From JAKBCQ01 sp021807585 (GTDB lineage Bacteria > Planctomycetota > Planctomycetia > Isosphaerales > Isosphaeraceae): a stretch of DNA of 11,298 bases. The notes below the pieces were generated by a model. That model did not search any database. It saw nothing but the letters and a program-made list of their open reading frames with translations, and was not told the DNA's origin. The translations under genes were made by a program, and so were the position numbers. The stretch covers positions 1 to 11,298 of the forward strand of contig DAHWFG010000483.1 in assembly GCA_027325115.1 (NCBI GenBank), in the 5' to 3' direction. Shown one piece after another: positions 1 through 7,854 of this stretch (the stretch's first letter is position 1; every line of letters begins with the position of its first letter).

Positions 1-35
1 ATACATAAATACAAATATAGACGATCAATCGAATT

Positions 36-40
36 GGAGG
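36..40 (+). promoter_or_regulatory. Ribosome binding site of the PIG-V-like gene
   Basis: A perfect GGAGG lies four bases before the ATG at 45 and fixes the start of this gene. The upstream 35 bases are AT-rich, but too little sequence is present to call a promoter. Confidence 0.6.
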
Positions 41-44
41 ACCT

Positions 45-1235
45 ATGAAATCTTCTATTACTGGTATAATCTATTATATTTTTTCATTGGTCGTCGTTAT
101 TCTTGGGGATTATTACGGGACGGATATCGAAAATAAGTCAACAATTCGAGGGAGACAATTCGGTTATTCCTATGAATCATTTACAAATTGGGACGGTCAA
201 TGGTACGATTCGATTGCATCGATGGGATATCGCTTCCGTCCGCACACGCAATCTAGCGTCGCATTCTTCCCGGCTTATCCAGCTCTAGGCTTCGCTGTTT
301 CACGATTGTTTCATATCAGAATCGATCTGTCGCTACTGATCGTGTCGAATGTCACTCTCGCAGCGTCGTTCATTCTAGCAGCTCACTATCTCGCTCTCAC
401 CCGCCCAGATTCCGATCCGCGATTATCGGGTTATGTTCTGCTCTCAATGGGATTATTCCCCCCCACATTCTTCTTTCGCATGGCGTATAGCGAGGGGCTT
501 TTCTTGATGATTCTCTTCGCAGTCCTTCTTCTGTTACACCATGGAAAGCGATTCATTTTAGCCGCGACGCTGATCGGCCTTGCGACCGCGACACGAGCGC
601 TCGGCGTTGCGCTCATTCCAGCTCTCATCGTCGTCGCATATAAAAATCGTCGAACCGGTCTTTCGTACGCTCGGTTCATGGCGATTCTCTTGCCCCTCTC
701 GTGCTGGGGATTGTTCGCCTATATGACGTATCTTCAAATTCGCTTCCACAATCCTCTCGCGTTCGCTGCGGCGCAAGACAGTTTCCGAATCAGGCCTCCA
801 TCCACGATCCTGCATCGAATTTTGTCGCTTATCTCGTTCGAGCCGATTCGAGCGCTTTATGATCCAAAGGGTGAACATCATTGGAGTAAGATCTCGGGTT
901 CGGACAATGCTTTACTCAGCATCCGTTCCTCGGATTCGGTTTATTTCGTGATCGCCGCGGGTCTGACGATCCTAGGCGCATTCAAGCGATGGTTGACTTA
1001 TGCGGAAACGCTCACGTCAGCGATTCTCTTGCTGATTCCTTACGCGACGATCGGCTACGAACAATATATGCAAAGCATGGCTCGATATTCCGCCGCCGCG
1101 GCGCCGATTTATATCGTTATGGGAATGATCCTGAGCAAGATCCCCACTCCGATCGCCGGCGCCATCGCTGGAATATGCGGATTGTTAATGGGTGTTTACG
1201 CTGCGCTATTCTCCGCGTGGTATGTCTTTATTTAA
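45..1235 (+). CDS. PIG-V-like mannosyltransferase, multi-pass membrane protein
   Basis: This is a 396-residue, very hydrophobic protein with about eight to ten predicted membrane segments, starting with one at residues 5-24. It resembles the PIG-V/GPI-mannosyltransferase-II-like branch of GT-C enzymes, which take a sugar from a polyprenyl-phosphate donor outside the cytoplasm. Visible family-like motifs are WDGQWY at residues 49-54 in the first large loop, whose Asp is the expected catalytic type, FFPAYP at 74-79, YSEGLF at 148-153, ATRALG at 182-187 and MARY at 345-348. The ATG at 45 is supported by a GGAGG ribosome site at 36-40. The next gene, 34 bases downstream on the same strand, is a polyprenyl-phosphate sugar synthase type GT2, which could supply the donor. 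The acceptor and exact sugar are unknown. The GT-C class is fairly sure; mannose specificity is inference from the family name. Confidence 0.75.
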   Translation: MKSSITGIIYYIFSLVVVILGDYYGTDIENKSTIRGRQFGYSYESFTNWDGQWYDSIASMGYRFRPHTQSSVAFFPAYPALGFAVSRLFHIRIDLSLLIVSNVTLAASFILAAHYLALTRPDSDPRLSGYVLLSMGLFPPTFFFRMAYSEGLFLMILFAVLLLLHHGKRFILAATLIGLATATRALGVALIPALIVVAYKNRRTGLSYARFMAILLPLSCWGLFAYMTYLQIRFHNPLAFAAAQDSFRIRPPSTILHRILSLISFEPIRALYDPKGEHHWSKISGSDNALLSIRSSDSVYFVIAAGLTILGAFKRWLTYAETLTSAILLLIPYATIGYEQYMQSMARYSAAAAPIYIVMGMILSKIPTPIAGAIAGICGLLMGVYAALFSAWYVFI

Positions 1236-1269
1236 GAGCCAAGCGATCCGATTGATAGGGTGAATACAC

Positions 1270-2121
1270 ATGGATAATCAAATATATTTGTCTATTGTCA
1301 TTCCCGCTTATAACGAGATCGATCGTTTGCCTCTGTATTTGGAACGCGTGTGCGATTATCTCATGGTCGAATTTCCAGACCGACACGAGGTGATAGTCGT
1401 CGACGACGGGAGTCAAGACATGACCGCCCTATCGGTGATCAAGATATCGGAATCTCACCATTCGATTAAATTGATTCGCCACGCTCGGAATCTTGGCAAA
1501 GGCGCTGCGGTTCGATCGGGGGTATTGGCTTCACGGGGCGATCTCATCCTATTTACCGACGCCGACGGAGCAACCCCGATTGAAGACGAGGCGCGGCTGC
1601 GTGAAGCGATCTCCGAGGGCGCGGATATCGCAGTCGGTTCGAGGCTTGTGGGCGAATCAAGGATAAACAGATCGAGGCTTCGACAACTGGGAGGCCGCGT
1701 GTTTTCCAATCTGACGCGTTTTTTTCTCCGAGTTCATATTCATGATACGCAATGTGGATTCAAGATGTTTCGTCGTGAAGCGGGCTTGAGGCTCTTCTCA
1801 TTATGCGAGACAAATGGATTCATCTTTGACGTTTGTATAATTAGGCTAGCCGAAGAACTTCGATATCGCGTGGACGAGGTTTCGGTCGATTATCGAGATG
1901 TAGCGGGATCGCGATTGCGGTTATGGAAAGATCCGATTATCATGATAGCCGAGCTCGTACAGGTCGATCGAAGGGTAAGGTATACTCTCGATAAACAGGA
2001 TATCACGAAGGGATCGCAAGAGATCATCCCGATATCTCAAAACCGCTCCCTCGATCCGTTCGATCGACTTCCGATTTTGAACGAATCGATTTCCGATCAG
2101 CCTCTTGATCAGTCGCGGTGA
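1270..2121 (+). CDS. GT2 glycosyltransferase, dolichyl/polyprenyl-phosphate sugar synthase type (ALG5/DPM1-like)
   Basis: This is a 283-residue GT-A fold glycosyltransferase of family 2. It shows VIPAYNE at residues 10-16, VVDDGS at 43-48, NLGKG at 74-78, the metal-binding DADG at 97-100, GSR at 123-125 and DTQCGFK at 159-165. This set is typical of dolichyl-phosphate glucosyl- and mannosyl-transferases, which move a sugar from a nucleotide donor to a polyprenyl phosphate at the inner membrane. No clear C-terminal membrane segments are seen, so it would be soluble or peripheral, like the short DPM1/ALG5 catalytic forms. The last 45 residues are charged and look non-conserved. It follows the membrane mannosyltransferase after 34 bases and probably shares its transcript. 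The ribosome site is weak (ATAGGG before the ATG). GT2 membership is very likely; whether it makes glucosyl- or mannosyl-phosphate lipid cannot be told. Confidence 0.85.
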   Translation: MDNQIYLSIVIPAYNEIDRLPLYLERVCDYLMVEFPDRHEVIVVDDGSQDMTALSVIKISESHHSIKLIRHARNLGKGAAVRSGVLASRGDLILFTDADGATPIEDEARLREAISEGADIAVGSRLVGESRINRSRLRQLGGRVFSNLTRFFLRVHIHDTQCGFKMFRREAGLRLFSLCETNGFIFDVCIIRLAEELRYRVDEVSVDYRDVAGSRLRLWKDPIIMIAELVQVDRRVRYTLDKQDITKGSQEIIPISQNRSLDPFDRLPILNESISDQPLDQSR

Positions 2122-2159
2122 TTCGGGTCTATGATGATTATCTGATATATACGATTGAT

Positions 2160-2164
2160 GAGGA
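2160..2164 (+). promoter_or_regulatory. Ribosome binding site selecting the DUF1559 start
   Basis: GAGGA is followed by five bases and then ATG 2170. It favours this start over TTG 2155 and ATG 2158, which it overlaps or follows, and over ATG 2239, which has no purine-rich site before it. Confidence 0.45.
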
Positions 2165-2169
2165 ATACG

Positions 2170-3234
2170 ATGATTCGATTATGCGAGAAATTCGAGCTTG
2201 GAGATAGTATTCATGATTTCCACGGCGACTGTTCAGATATGAAGGATTCAGTCGATCGATCTCGTGGATTTACGATCATCGAGGTTTTGGTGGTTATCGT
2301 GGTGATCGGGATTTTGGTCGCTCTATTACTTCCCGCAGTGCAACAAGCACGTGAGTCTGCGCGTAACATTCAATGCCGGAACAATCTCAAGCAAATCGGG
2401 TTGGCGCTGAATCAATATGAAACGACGTTTTACGCGTATCCTTTTGGAGTCGGAGGAGGAGGCCCTCCCGGCAGAGAGCCGAGGTGGTCGTCACAGTCGC
2501 AGATTTTGTCCTATCTTGATCAGAGGCTGGTTTTTGACGCGATCAATTTCAGCGGAGTACCTTGGCTGCATGATCCGATTTATTCTCCGATGAATCGAAC
2601 GGCTTTGAAGACAGAAATCTCGACCTTTCTATGTCCGTCTGATATGACATTCCCGAGAGATCCGTTGGGGATGGCTGCGAACAGCTATCGCGCGTGCGCC
2701 GGAACGAGGCCTATTAATCTTGAGAAAGATTATTCGACTCCCACACGAAAGGGAAAGAACAACGGCGTTTTCTGGTATCAGAGCGCAGTTCGTCAGGCGG
2801 AGGTTCGTGACGGATTGAGCAACACCGCGTTCTTTAGCGAGAGATGCATCGGTACATATCAGGTTTCAGATCCGTTATCAGGTTATTATATCGCTCGCAA
2901 TTCGATCAACTCATGTATGTCGGCTAGCTTGCCGGGAGTCCGATTTTTTCAGGATGAGTTCGAGATCTCGGGCGAGCGTTGGGGAGACGGGGACGATTTT
3001 TATACGAGATACCATCATATTCTTCCTCCGCAATCGAACAGTTGCCTACTGGGATGCGCGCAGGATTATGGATGTCCCAATGTGATCACGGCGACGAGCC
3101 GACATCCTTCGGGTGTGAATCTATTGCTCGGAGACGGTTCGGTTCGGTTTGTGAATCGATCGGTGAGCGCGTCGGTCTGGACCGCCTTAGGCACGATCAA
3201 TGGAAGAGAGGTAATCGATTCATCCGGGTTTTGA
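2170..3234 (+). CDS. DUF1559 pseudopilin-like protein with H-X9-DG motif
   Basis: From ATG 2170 this is 354 residues. A type IV pilin/type II secretion style N-terminus is clear: a Gly33-Phe34 cleavage point followed by TIIEVL and a hydrophobic helix to about residue 55, then PAVQQARESAR. The DUF1559 (SBP_bac_10) body follows, with FLCPSD at 153-158, DGLSNT at 214-219 and the H-X9-DG signature from His312 to the GDGS at 321-324. Dozens of such paralogues occur in planctomycete genomes; they are presumed to be exported pseudopilin-like surface or periplasmic proteins, but their role is unknown. I chose ATG 2170 because GAGGA lies five bases upstream. ATG 2239 would give a conventional ten-residue leader but has no ribosome site, and TTG 2155 or ATG 2158 are also in frame. 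The gene starts 48 bases after the GT2 gene and could be cotranscribed. Confidence 0.9.
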   Translation: MIRLCEKFELGDSIHDFHGDCSDMKDSVDRSRGFTIIEVLVVIVVIGILVALLLPAVQQARESARNIQCRNNLKQIGLALNQYETTFYAYPFGVGGGGPPGREPRWSSQSQILSYLDQRLVFDAINFSGVPWLHDPIYSPMNRTALKTEISTFLCPSDMTFPRDPLGMAANSYRACAGTRPINLEKDYSTPTRKGKNNGVFWYQSAVRQAEVRDGLSNTAFFSERCIGTYQVSDPLSGYYIARNSINSCMSASLPGVRFFQDEFEISGERWGDGDDFYTRYHHILPPQSNSCLLGCAQDYGCPNVITATSRHPSGVNLLLGDGSVRFVNRSVSASVWTALGTINGREVIDSSGF

Positions 3235-3329
3235 GAAATAAAATAATATATAATAAAAAAACATGAGTATCATATAACAATTCAATTATGCAACCGTCAA
3301 CCCTGATGGATAATATAGTCATGATTTTC
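3235..3329. other. AT-rich spacer between convergent genes
   Basis: This 95-base spacer separates the end of the DUF1559 gene from the end of the ATPase gene, which converge. Its first 30 bases are almost only A and T. I see no stable hairpin followed by a T-run on either strand, so no intrinsic terminator is called. It also marks the point where base composition changes, from lower GC on the left to higher GC on the right. Confidence 0.5.
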
Positions 3330-4103
3330 TTAATTGTCCGTCTCGGTTACAACCGTATTACGGCTTCGTCTCGTGTTCGATTCGACGCGGCCGTCGACGA
3401 GCCTGACGACGCGATCGGCGCGATCGAGGAGCCTGGGGTCGTGGGTGACGATCACGACCGTCGTTCGCTCTGGGCCTTGCGCGAGCTTGCGAAAGAGCGA
3501 AACGACGATCTCGCCGCTTTCGGAATCGAGCGAGGCCGTCGGCTCGTCGGCGAGGATCAATTCGGGACGATTGACGAGCGCCCGCGCGATCGCGACCCGC
3601 TGCCGCTGGCCACCCGATAGCCGCGCAGGGAGGTGATTGAGCCGATCACCCAGGCCGAGCTCGACAAGCAAATTCCGGCACCGCGAGTCGATCGATCCCC
3701 CCTCGAGATCGGGGCGAAGAATCGCCGCCATTCGCACGTTTTCGATCGCTTTTAATGAACCGAATAAATTATGAAGTTGAAAGATAAAGCCGATCCGTTT
3801 GCGATGCGCTTTTTGTTCGCGTCCGCTCAGCTTGCTCAGATCGCGTCCGAGCACGTGGAGCGAGCCCTCCTGCACGCTCCGGAGCGCTCCCGCGAGCGTG
3901 AGGAACGTCGTTTTCCCCGAACCCGAAGGCCCCGTCAGCACGACGATCTCGCCTCGCTCGATCGCGAGGTCGATCCCCCGCAGCGCCGGCGTGCGCGAAT
4001 CCCCCGAGCCGAACGAAAACGCGATCCCCTTGGCGTCGATCGCAAGTCGATCGTCAAACGAATCCGGCGGCTTCGAGATTTGAACTTTGGGATCAAGTAA
4101 CAT
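3330..4103 (-). CDS. devA: ABC transporter ATP-binding protein, DevA/MacB/LolD type
   Basis: From ATG 4103 this is a 257-residue ABC ATPase. It has Walker A GPSGSGKT at residues 58-65, the Q-loop in FIFQLHNLF around Gln109, signature LSGGQ at 162-166, Walker B LILADE at 182-187, a D-loop SLD and the switch His221 in VTHD. The FQxHNLF-SL-A-ENVRMA stretch is characteristic of DevA, the ATPase of the cyanobacterial DevBCA exporter, within the MacB/LolD group. It would power two FtsX-type permeases encoded directly upstream. An in-frame ATG at 4127 would add eight residues, but 4103 is preferred because AAGAGA lies seven bases before it. It is the last gene of the operon, 34 bases after the second permease. 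The C-terminal 20 residues are polar and look variable. The class is certain; the Dev subfamily is likely. Confidence 0.9.
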   Translation of the reverse strand: MLLDPKVQISKPPDSFDDRLAIDAKGIAFSFGSGDSRTPALRGIDLAIERGEIVVLTGPSGSGKTTFLTLAGALRSVQEGSLHVLGRDLSKLSGREQKAHRKRIGFIFQLHNLFGSLKAIENVRMAAILRPDLEGGSIDSRCRNLLVELGLGDRLNHLPARLSGGQRQRVAIARALVNRPELILADEPTASLDSESGEIVVSLFRKLAQGPERTTVVIVTHDPRLLDRADRVVRLVDGRVESNTRRSRNTVVTETDN

Positions 4104-4137
4104 AATGATATCTCTTTTCAAATACATCTCATAATAA

Positions 4138-5343
4138 TTATTTAAATAGCGCCGCGGGATCGGCGGTTTTGAGCCGACTTGCCGCGAGTAGCCCCGCGAT
4201 CGAGCACATGCCGATCGTGAGAGCCAGGATTTCGCGAGCGTCGCCGATGCGCATATCCATCGGCAGCCCCGTCGCCGCGTGCGCCAGGCGGTAAAGCCCG
4301 GCGGAGATCGCCAAGCCGACCGCGAACGAGATCGCCGCGAGCAAGAGCGCCTGGATCACGACAGCAAGGCCAAGGAACAACTCGGTATGGCCGATCGCTT
4401 TCATCGTCGCGAATTCGGCGAGCCGATCGGACACCTCGGCAAATAAAACTTGATAACAAATCGCCATACCGACGATCAATCCCACTCCCACGCCGATATC
4501 GAAGACGATCCCGATCGGCGCGACCCGCTTCCAAAACCGCTTCTCCTTGGCGACAAACTCGGCCTTCGAAAGCACGCGGACGTCTCCCGGAAGAATCGCC
4601 GCGATCGCGCTCTCGATCTGATCGATGCGATATCCGGGTTGAATCTTGATCACGCCGATATCGATTCGGTCGTCGCCGCGCGAACTCCCCGCGCGTTCGG
4701 GAACGTAACGCAAAAGATTCGCGTCGCTCATGATCAACGTTCCATCATTATGAAAATCGGTGCCTAATGAAAACATTCCGACAATTTTAAGTCGCCGGCG
4801 CGAAAGTTCGGAAACGTCGCCGGTATGAATCCGACCGACGAGGTGTGGTTTCGAGAGCGAATCGGCGAGCGCGGTCTCGGGCGCCGACCACGCGTCGCGG
4901 GTCGCCTTGACCTCGGCGATATCGAGCAGATCGGACCGCGGCGGATACGCGATCACGCGAATGCGGCGCGAAACTCCGTCTCCCGATCGTCTCCACGAGG
5001 TTCGACGATTCTCAATCATCAAAGGATACGCCGATTTGACTCCCGCGAATCCCGCCGCGGCCTCGATCCGCCTGAGCGGAAACGTTTGCGGAATCGCTAA
5101 AATGTACATGCGCTTGCTGACGATGAACAGGTCGCCGTCGAGGCGATCGATCACCGAGGTCGTCGAGTCTTCGAGAGCGTTTTTGAAGCCCGTTTGCAGC
5201 ATCATCAAAATCACCGCGAACGAAGTTCCCGCGACCGCCGAGACGAGCCAAAAAAAACTAGCGACGAGATTGCGACCCGCCAGCCGAGCGGCTTCGCTTA
5301 TAAAAATCCAGATATTTAAGAGAAAATATTTCATTGTATTCAC
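4138..5343 (-). CDS. devC: DevC-like ABC exporter permease (second of two), FtsX/MacB type
   Basis: This 401-residue permease has the four-helix FtsX/MacB topology: helix 1 at about residues 30-52, a large periplasmic domain at 53-275, then helices at about 277-300, 325-350 and 370-390. DevC-like features include LQTGFKNAL at 49-57, DLFIVS at 71-76, the FHNDGTLIMSD stretch at 197-207, the KRFW-APIGIVFDIG region at 268-284 and RLAEFATMKAIG at 307-318. The start is a GTG at 5343 that overlaps the stop of the first permease gene by four bases (GTGA), a sign of translational coupling. An in-frame ATG lies three codons further in, at 5334. The overlap suggests equal production of the two permeases and therefore a heterodimer. 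The substrate is unknown; cyanobacterial DevBCA exports glycolipids and related systems export varied lipids or peptides. Confidence 0.85.
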   Translation of the reverse strand: MNTMKYFLLNIWIFISEAARLAGRNLVASFFWLVSAVAGTSFAVILMMLQTGFKNALEDSTTSVIDRLDGDLFIVSKRMYILAIPQTFPLRRIEAAAGFAGVKSAYPLMIENRRTSWRRSGDGVSRRIRVIAYPPRSDLLDIAEVKATRDAWSAPETALADSLSKPHLVGRIHTGDVSELSRRRLKIVGMFSLGTDFHNDGTLIMSDANLLRYVPERAGSSRGDDRIDIGVIKIQPGYRIDQIESAIAAILPGDVRVLSKAEFVAKEKRFWKRVAPIGIVFDIGVGVGLIVGMAICYQVLFAEVSDRLAEFATMKAIGHTELFLGLAVVIQALLLAAISFAVGLAISAGLYRLAHAATGLPMDMRIGDAREILALTIGMCSIAGLLAASRLKTADPAALFK

Positions 5344-6590
5344 ATAAGGTCCGCGGGATCGGCCGAGCGGAGTTTTCCGAGCGCCAGGATCGAGCCGACG
5401 AGTCCCGCGGCGATCGCGGTCGCGAGCGCGATCGCGAGGTTTTCGGTCGTGAGCCGCATCGGGATTCGCGTTGCGTCTTCGGTGAGCTTGTAAACGCCGA
5501 GCGCTCCCGCGACCGCGGGGACGAACGCCGCGAGCCCGTAGATCAACGATTGAAAGACGACGATCGCGTGGTTCGTCGTCGCGCCGTGGCCGCAGGCGCG
5601 GAGCGTCGCGTATTCGGCGAGCCGACGACGGACGTCGGCGCCGACGATCTGATGAATGACGATCGTCGCGACAAGGAGCGACACCAGCACCCCGATCGAA
5701 AAGATCATCCCCGTCGAGGTGAGCTCAACCCAATACGCCGACTCCATCCGAATCATCTCTTCACGTGATAGGATCCAAACATCATTCGGCAAAAGTTGTT
5801 GAAGCGCCTTGATCGTCGATTGAACCGTTCCGGGGACGACTTTTACTAGGCCGAGATTCACGCGATCGTCGACATCGCGGCCGAGGATTGCGCCGAAATC
5901 GCGATCGCCGCAGATCAACGATCCGTCCGAGCCGAACCCGCGCAGCATGAAGAACCCGCCGACGACTTCGACGGCCGTCAGATTGAGTTCCCAATCGTGG
6001 AAGCGGCTTCGATTCGGCCAACCGTATTCGGGGTTTGATCGTTCGTTGAGGAGGACTCGACCCGCGAGCTTGAGCTTCGATTTTTCGGCTTCGATGCGCG
6101 ACCTGACGGGTTCGCGGAAGGGGTTGTCGTCGAGGTCGATTCCGATCACGAGGAGCTCGCGGCGTTGCAGCGGTTGCGGCGGACGTTCGAGGCCGAGAAG
6201 CTTGAGGAGCGGCTTTTCACGATGTTCGGCGGGATCGAACGGGTAGGGGGGGCAGCGCCACATGCCGAACGACGTGAAAACAGGCCGCGCCGCGACGACG
6301 CTCGCCAGCGACTTCGCTCGCACCAGCCGCTCTTTGGGGAAATCCCCCGGCGAATACAATTCGTCATAATTGGGAGAGACGATCATAATATCAAAATCGA
6401 GTTCGTTATATAAGTTGGTTCCGGTAATTCGCACCGCGTTCAAGAACCCGAGCTGAAGCAGCACCATCAGGAGCGCGAAACCGATCGCCGCGACCGCGAT
6501 CGCCGACCTCGCTCCGCCGCGAAGCGCGTTCCGCGCCGCGACCCGCGCCGTCTCGACCGTGAGAATCGCGATTTCGTAAACGCGATTCAT
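5340..6590 (-). CDS. devC: DevC-like ABC exporter permease (first of two), FtsX/MacB type
   Basis: This 416-residue protein is a diverged paralogue of the downstream permease with the same plan: one helix at about residues 28-50, a periplasmic domain at 51-290, then three helices at about 292-315, 340-365 and 385-405. Shared DevC-like marks are LLQLGFLNAV at 44-53, FDIMIVSP at 66-73, GFGSDGSLI at 218-226, TSTGMIFSIG at 291-300, RRLAEYATLRACG at 322-334 and a C-terminal SADPADLM that matches ADPAALFK in its partner. A proline- and charge-rich insert at about 112-145 is not matched in the second permease. ATG 6590 is supported by AGGA six bases before it. It lies 57 bases after the membrane fusion protein gene and overlaps the next permease gene. 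Which permease contacts which half of the fusion-protein ring cannot be told. Confidence 0.85.
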   Translation of the reverse strand: MNRVYEIAILTVETARVAARNALRGGARSAIAVAAIGFALLMVLLQLGFLNAVRITGTNLYNELDFDIMIVSPNYDELYSPGDFPKERLVRAKSLASVVAARPVFTSFGMWRCPPYPFDPAEHREKPLLKLLGLERPPQPLQRRELLVIGIDLDDNPFREPVRSRIEAEKSKLKLAGRVLLNERSNPEYGWPNRSRFHDWELNLTAVEVVGGFFMLRGFGSDGSLICGDRDFGAILGRDVDDRVNLGLVKVVPGTVQSTIKALQQLLPNDVWILSREEMIRMESAYWVELTSTGMIFSIGVLVSLLVATIVIHQIVGADVRRRLAEYATLRACGHGATTNHAIVVFQSLIYGLAAFVPAVAGALGVYKLTEDATRIPMRLTTENLAIALATAIAAGLVGSILALGKLRSADPADLM

Positions 6591-6647
6591 ATAAAATCCT
6601 TTAAATTAAAATGTCCAATTAATAACAAAATAAGATGTTATATGAAC

Positions 6648-7850
6648 TTAGGGGTTTGATTGCGATCGAGACGCGGGAGGCGCCGCGGCGATCGCGATCG
6701 AAACTTCAACCTGCGCGCCGAGGAGTTTCGCGGCGAGTTTGGGATCGCTCAGTTTGATCTCGACCTCGACGACGCGACGATCCTGCCTTGCGAGGGGATC
6801 GATCGGAGTCGCACGATTGCGGGAAACAACCGTCCCGATCCGGGTCGCGACTCCGTCCAAAACTTGATCGAGTAAAAATATCTTTACTTTCGCCCCCGTG
6901 CGGATTTCGACGACGTCGGCCTGATCGACCTCGGCGATTGCGACGACCGCCGACGGATCGCCGATCGTTACGATTCCCGATTCGCACGTTTCACCCGCTT
7001 CGACGAATCGTTCGAGGACGATCCCGGCGAGCGGAGCGCGAATCATTGTTTGTTCATAATGCGATCTTGCGAGATCGATTTTGCGATCGAGCGCCGCGAC
7101 CGCGGGGGCGAGATCGTCGAGCTCACGGTCTTCGATCGGGCGTGATTGTTTGAGCGCATCGCGTTTGGCTTCGAGAGCCGCAAGCTCGGCTTTGGCGGCG
7201 TTGAGCTCGCCGCGAGCCCTCCCGAGCAGCAGATCTTGATCTCCCGTCGGTCTCGTTAAATTGCGCTCGAGATTCTTCAATTGATTCATCCGTTCCTCGG
7301 CTTGATCGACGTTTGTCTTTTGCGAGTCGATCGTTTCTTTGAGGAGTTCGATGCGACGGTCGTTGGTGCGGTCGGTCGCCGATCGTTCGATCGCCGAGAG
7401 TTCGCGTTTGACGCGTCTGGAGAAAAGCGCCGCGGCTTTCTCGGCCTCGGCGAGCGCCAGCTCGGCCTTGGCGACTCCGTTCCCTTCAAGAATCGCCACG
7501 ACCTGGCCTTTGGAAACGCGATCACCGATCGCCGCCGCGATCGATTCGACGCGCGCTCCAGGCCTTCCTCCCAGGCGTACGAGCCCCGTTTCGGGCTCGA
7601 TGCGAGCGAGCGCGCGAACCTCAAAGCGACCGATCGATTCGTCGCCGTTCGATGGATTTGATGCGATCAATGTATTTGATGCGATCGATGCGCCCGAAGC
7701 GTTTGCGACTCGCGTTCGATCGGATCCGTCGTTCCCTTGAGCCGAGCCCGCGGCGCCTCTGTGCGCGTTCGGTAAACTCGCGGCGATCGCGCAGGTCGTC
7801 ACGACGAGCGCAATCGGCCCGAATCGTTTCCATCGCGCATCAATTCTCAT
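6648..7850 (-). CDS. devB: DevB-like HlyD-family membrane fusion protein (periplasmic adaptor)
   Basis: From ATG 7850 this is 400 residues with one membrane anchor at about residues 10-26, a low-complexity Ala/Ser/Asn linker at 34-70, a first half lipoyl-like domain at 93-123 (GDRVSKGQVVAILEG), a long coiled coil at about 125-265 and the second lipoyl half at 266-300 (MIRAPLAGIV). A beta-barrel domain follows, with RRVVEVEIKL at 358-367. RIEPETGLVRL at 83-93 and the late RRVVEV block are typical of DevB adaptors. It would bridge the inner-membrane ABC unit to a TolC-like outer-membrane channel, which is not encoded in this window. A TTG at 7880 is in frame, but ATG 7850 is preferred: GGGAG lies ten bases upstream and the anchor then starts normally. 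It is the first gene of the four-gene exporter operon. Confidence 0.85.
   Translation of the reverse strand: MRIDARWKRFGPIALVVTTCAIAASLPNAHRGAAGSAQGNDGSDRTRVANASGASIASNTLIASNPSNGDESIGRFEVRALARIEPETGLVRLGGRPGARVESIAAAIGDRVSKGQVVAILEGNGVAKAELALAEAEKAAALFSRRVKRELSAIERSATDRTNDRRIELLKETIDSQKTNVDQAEERMNQLKNLERNLTRPTGDQDLLLGRARGELNAAKAELAALEAKRDALKQSRPIEDRELDDLAPAVAALDRKIDLARSHYEQTMIRAPLAGIVLERFVEAGETCESGIVTIGDPSAVVAIAEVDQADVVEIRTGAKVKIFLLDQVLDGVATRIGTVVSRNRATPIDPLARQDRRVVEVEIKLSDPKLAAKLLGAQVEVSIAIAAAPPASRSQSNP
7656..7690. repeat. Two-copy direct repeat of 18-base period inside devB
   Basis: ATTTGATGCGATCAATG at 7656-7672 recurs with one change at 7674-7690. On the minus strand this gives the repeated residues IASN in the linker that follows the membrane anchor of the DevB-like protein. 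It looks like a small in-frame duplication in a low-complexity linker. Confidence 0.5.
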
Positions 7851-7854
7851 ACGA

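Noticed and set aside
3235..3329. Intrinsic terminator between the convergent genes
   Set aside because: The A/T-runs are suggestive, but no stem of useful length was found beside them on either strand.
3771..4100. Plus-strand open frames inside the ATPase and permease genes
   Set aside because: They lie opposite genes with full catalytic motifs and give Arg/Pro/Ser-rich products with no motifs.
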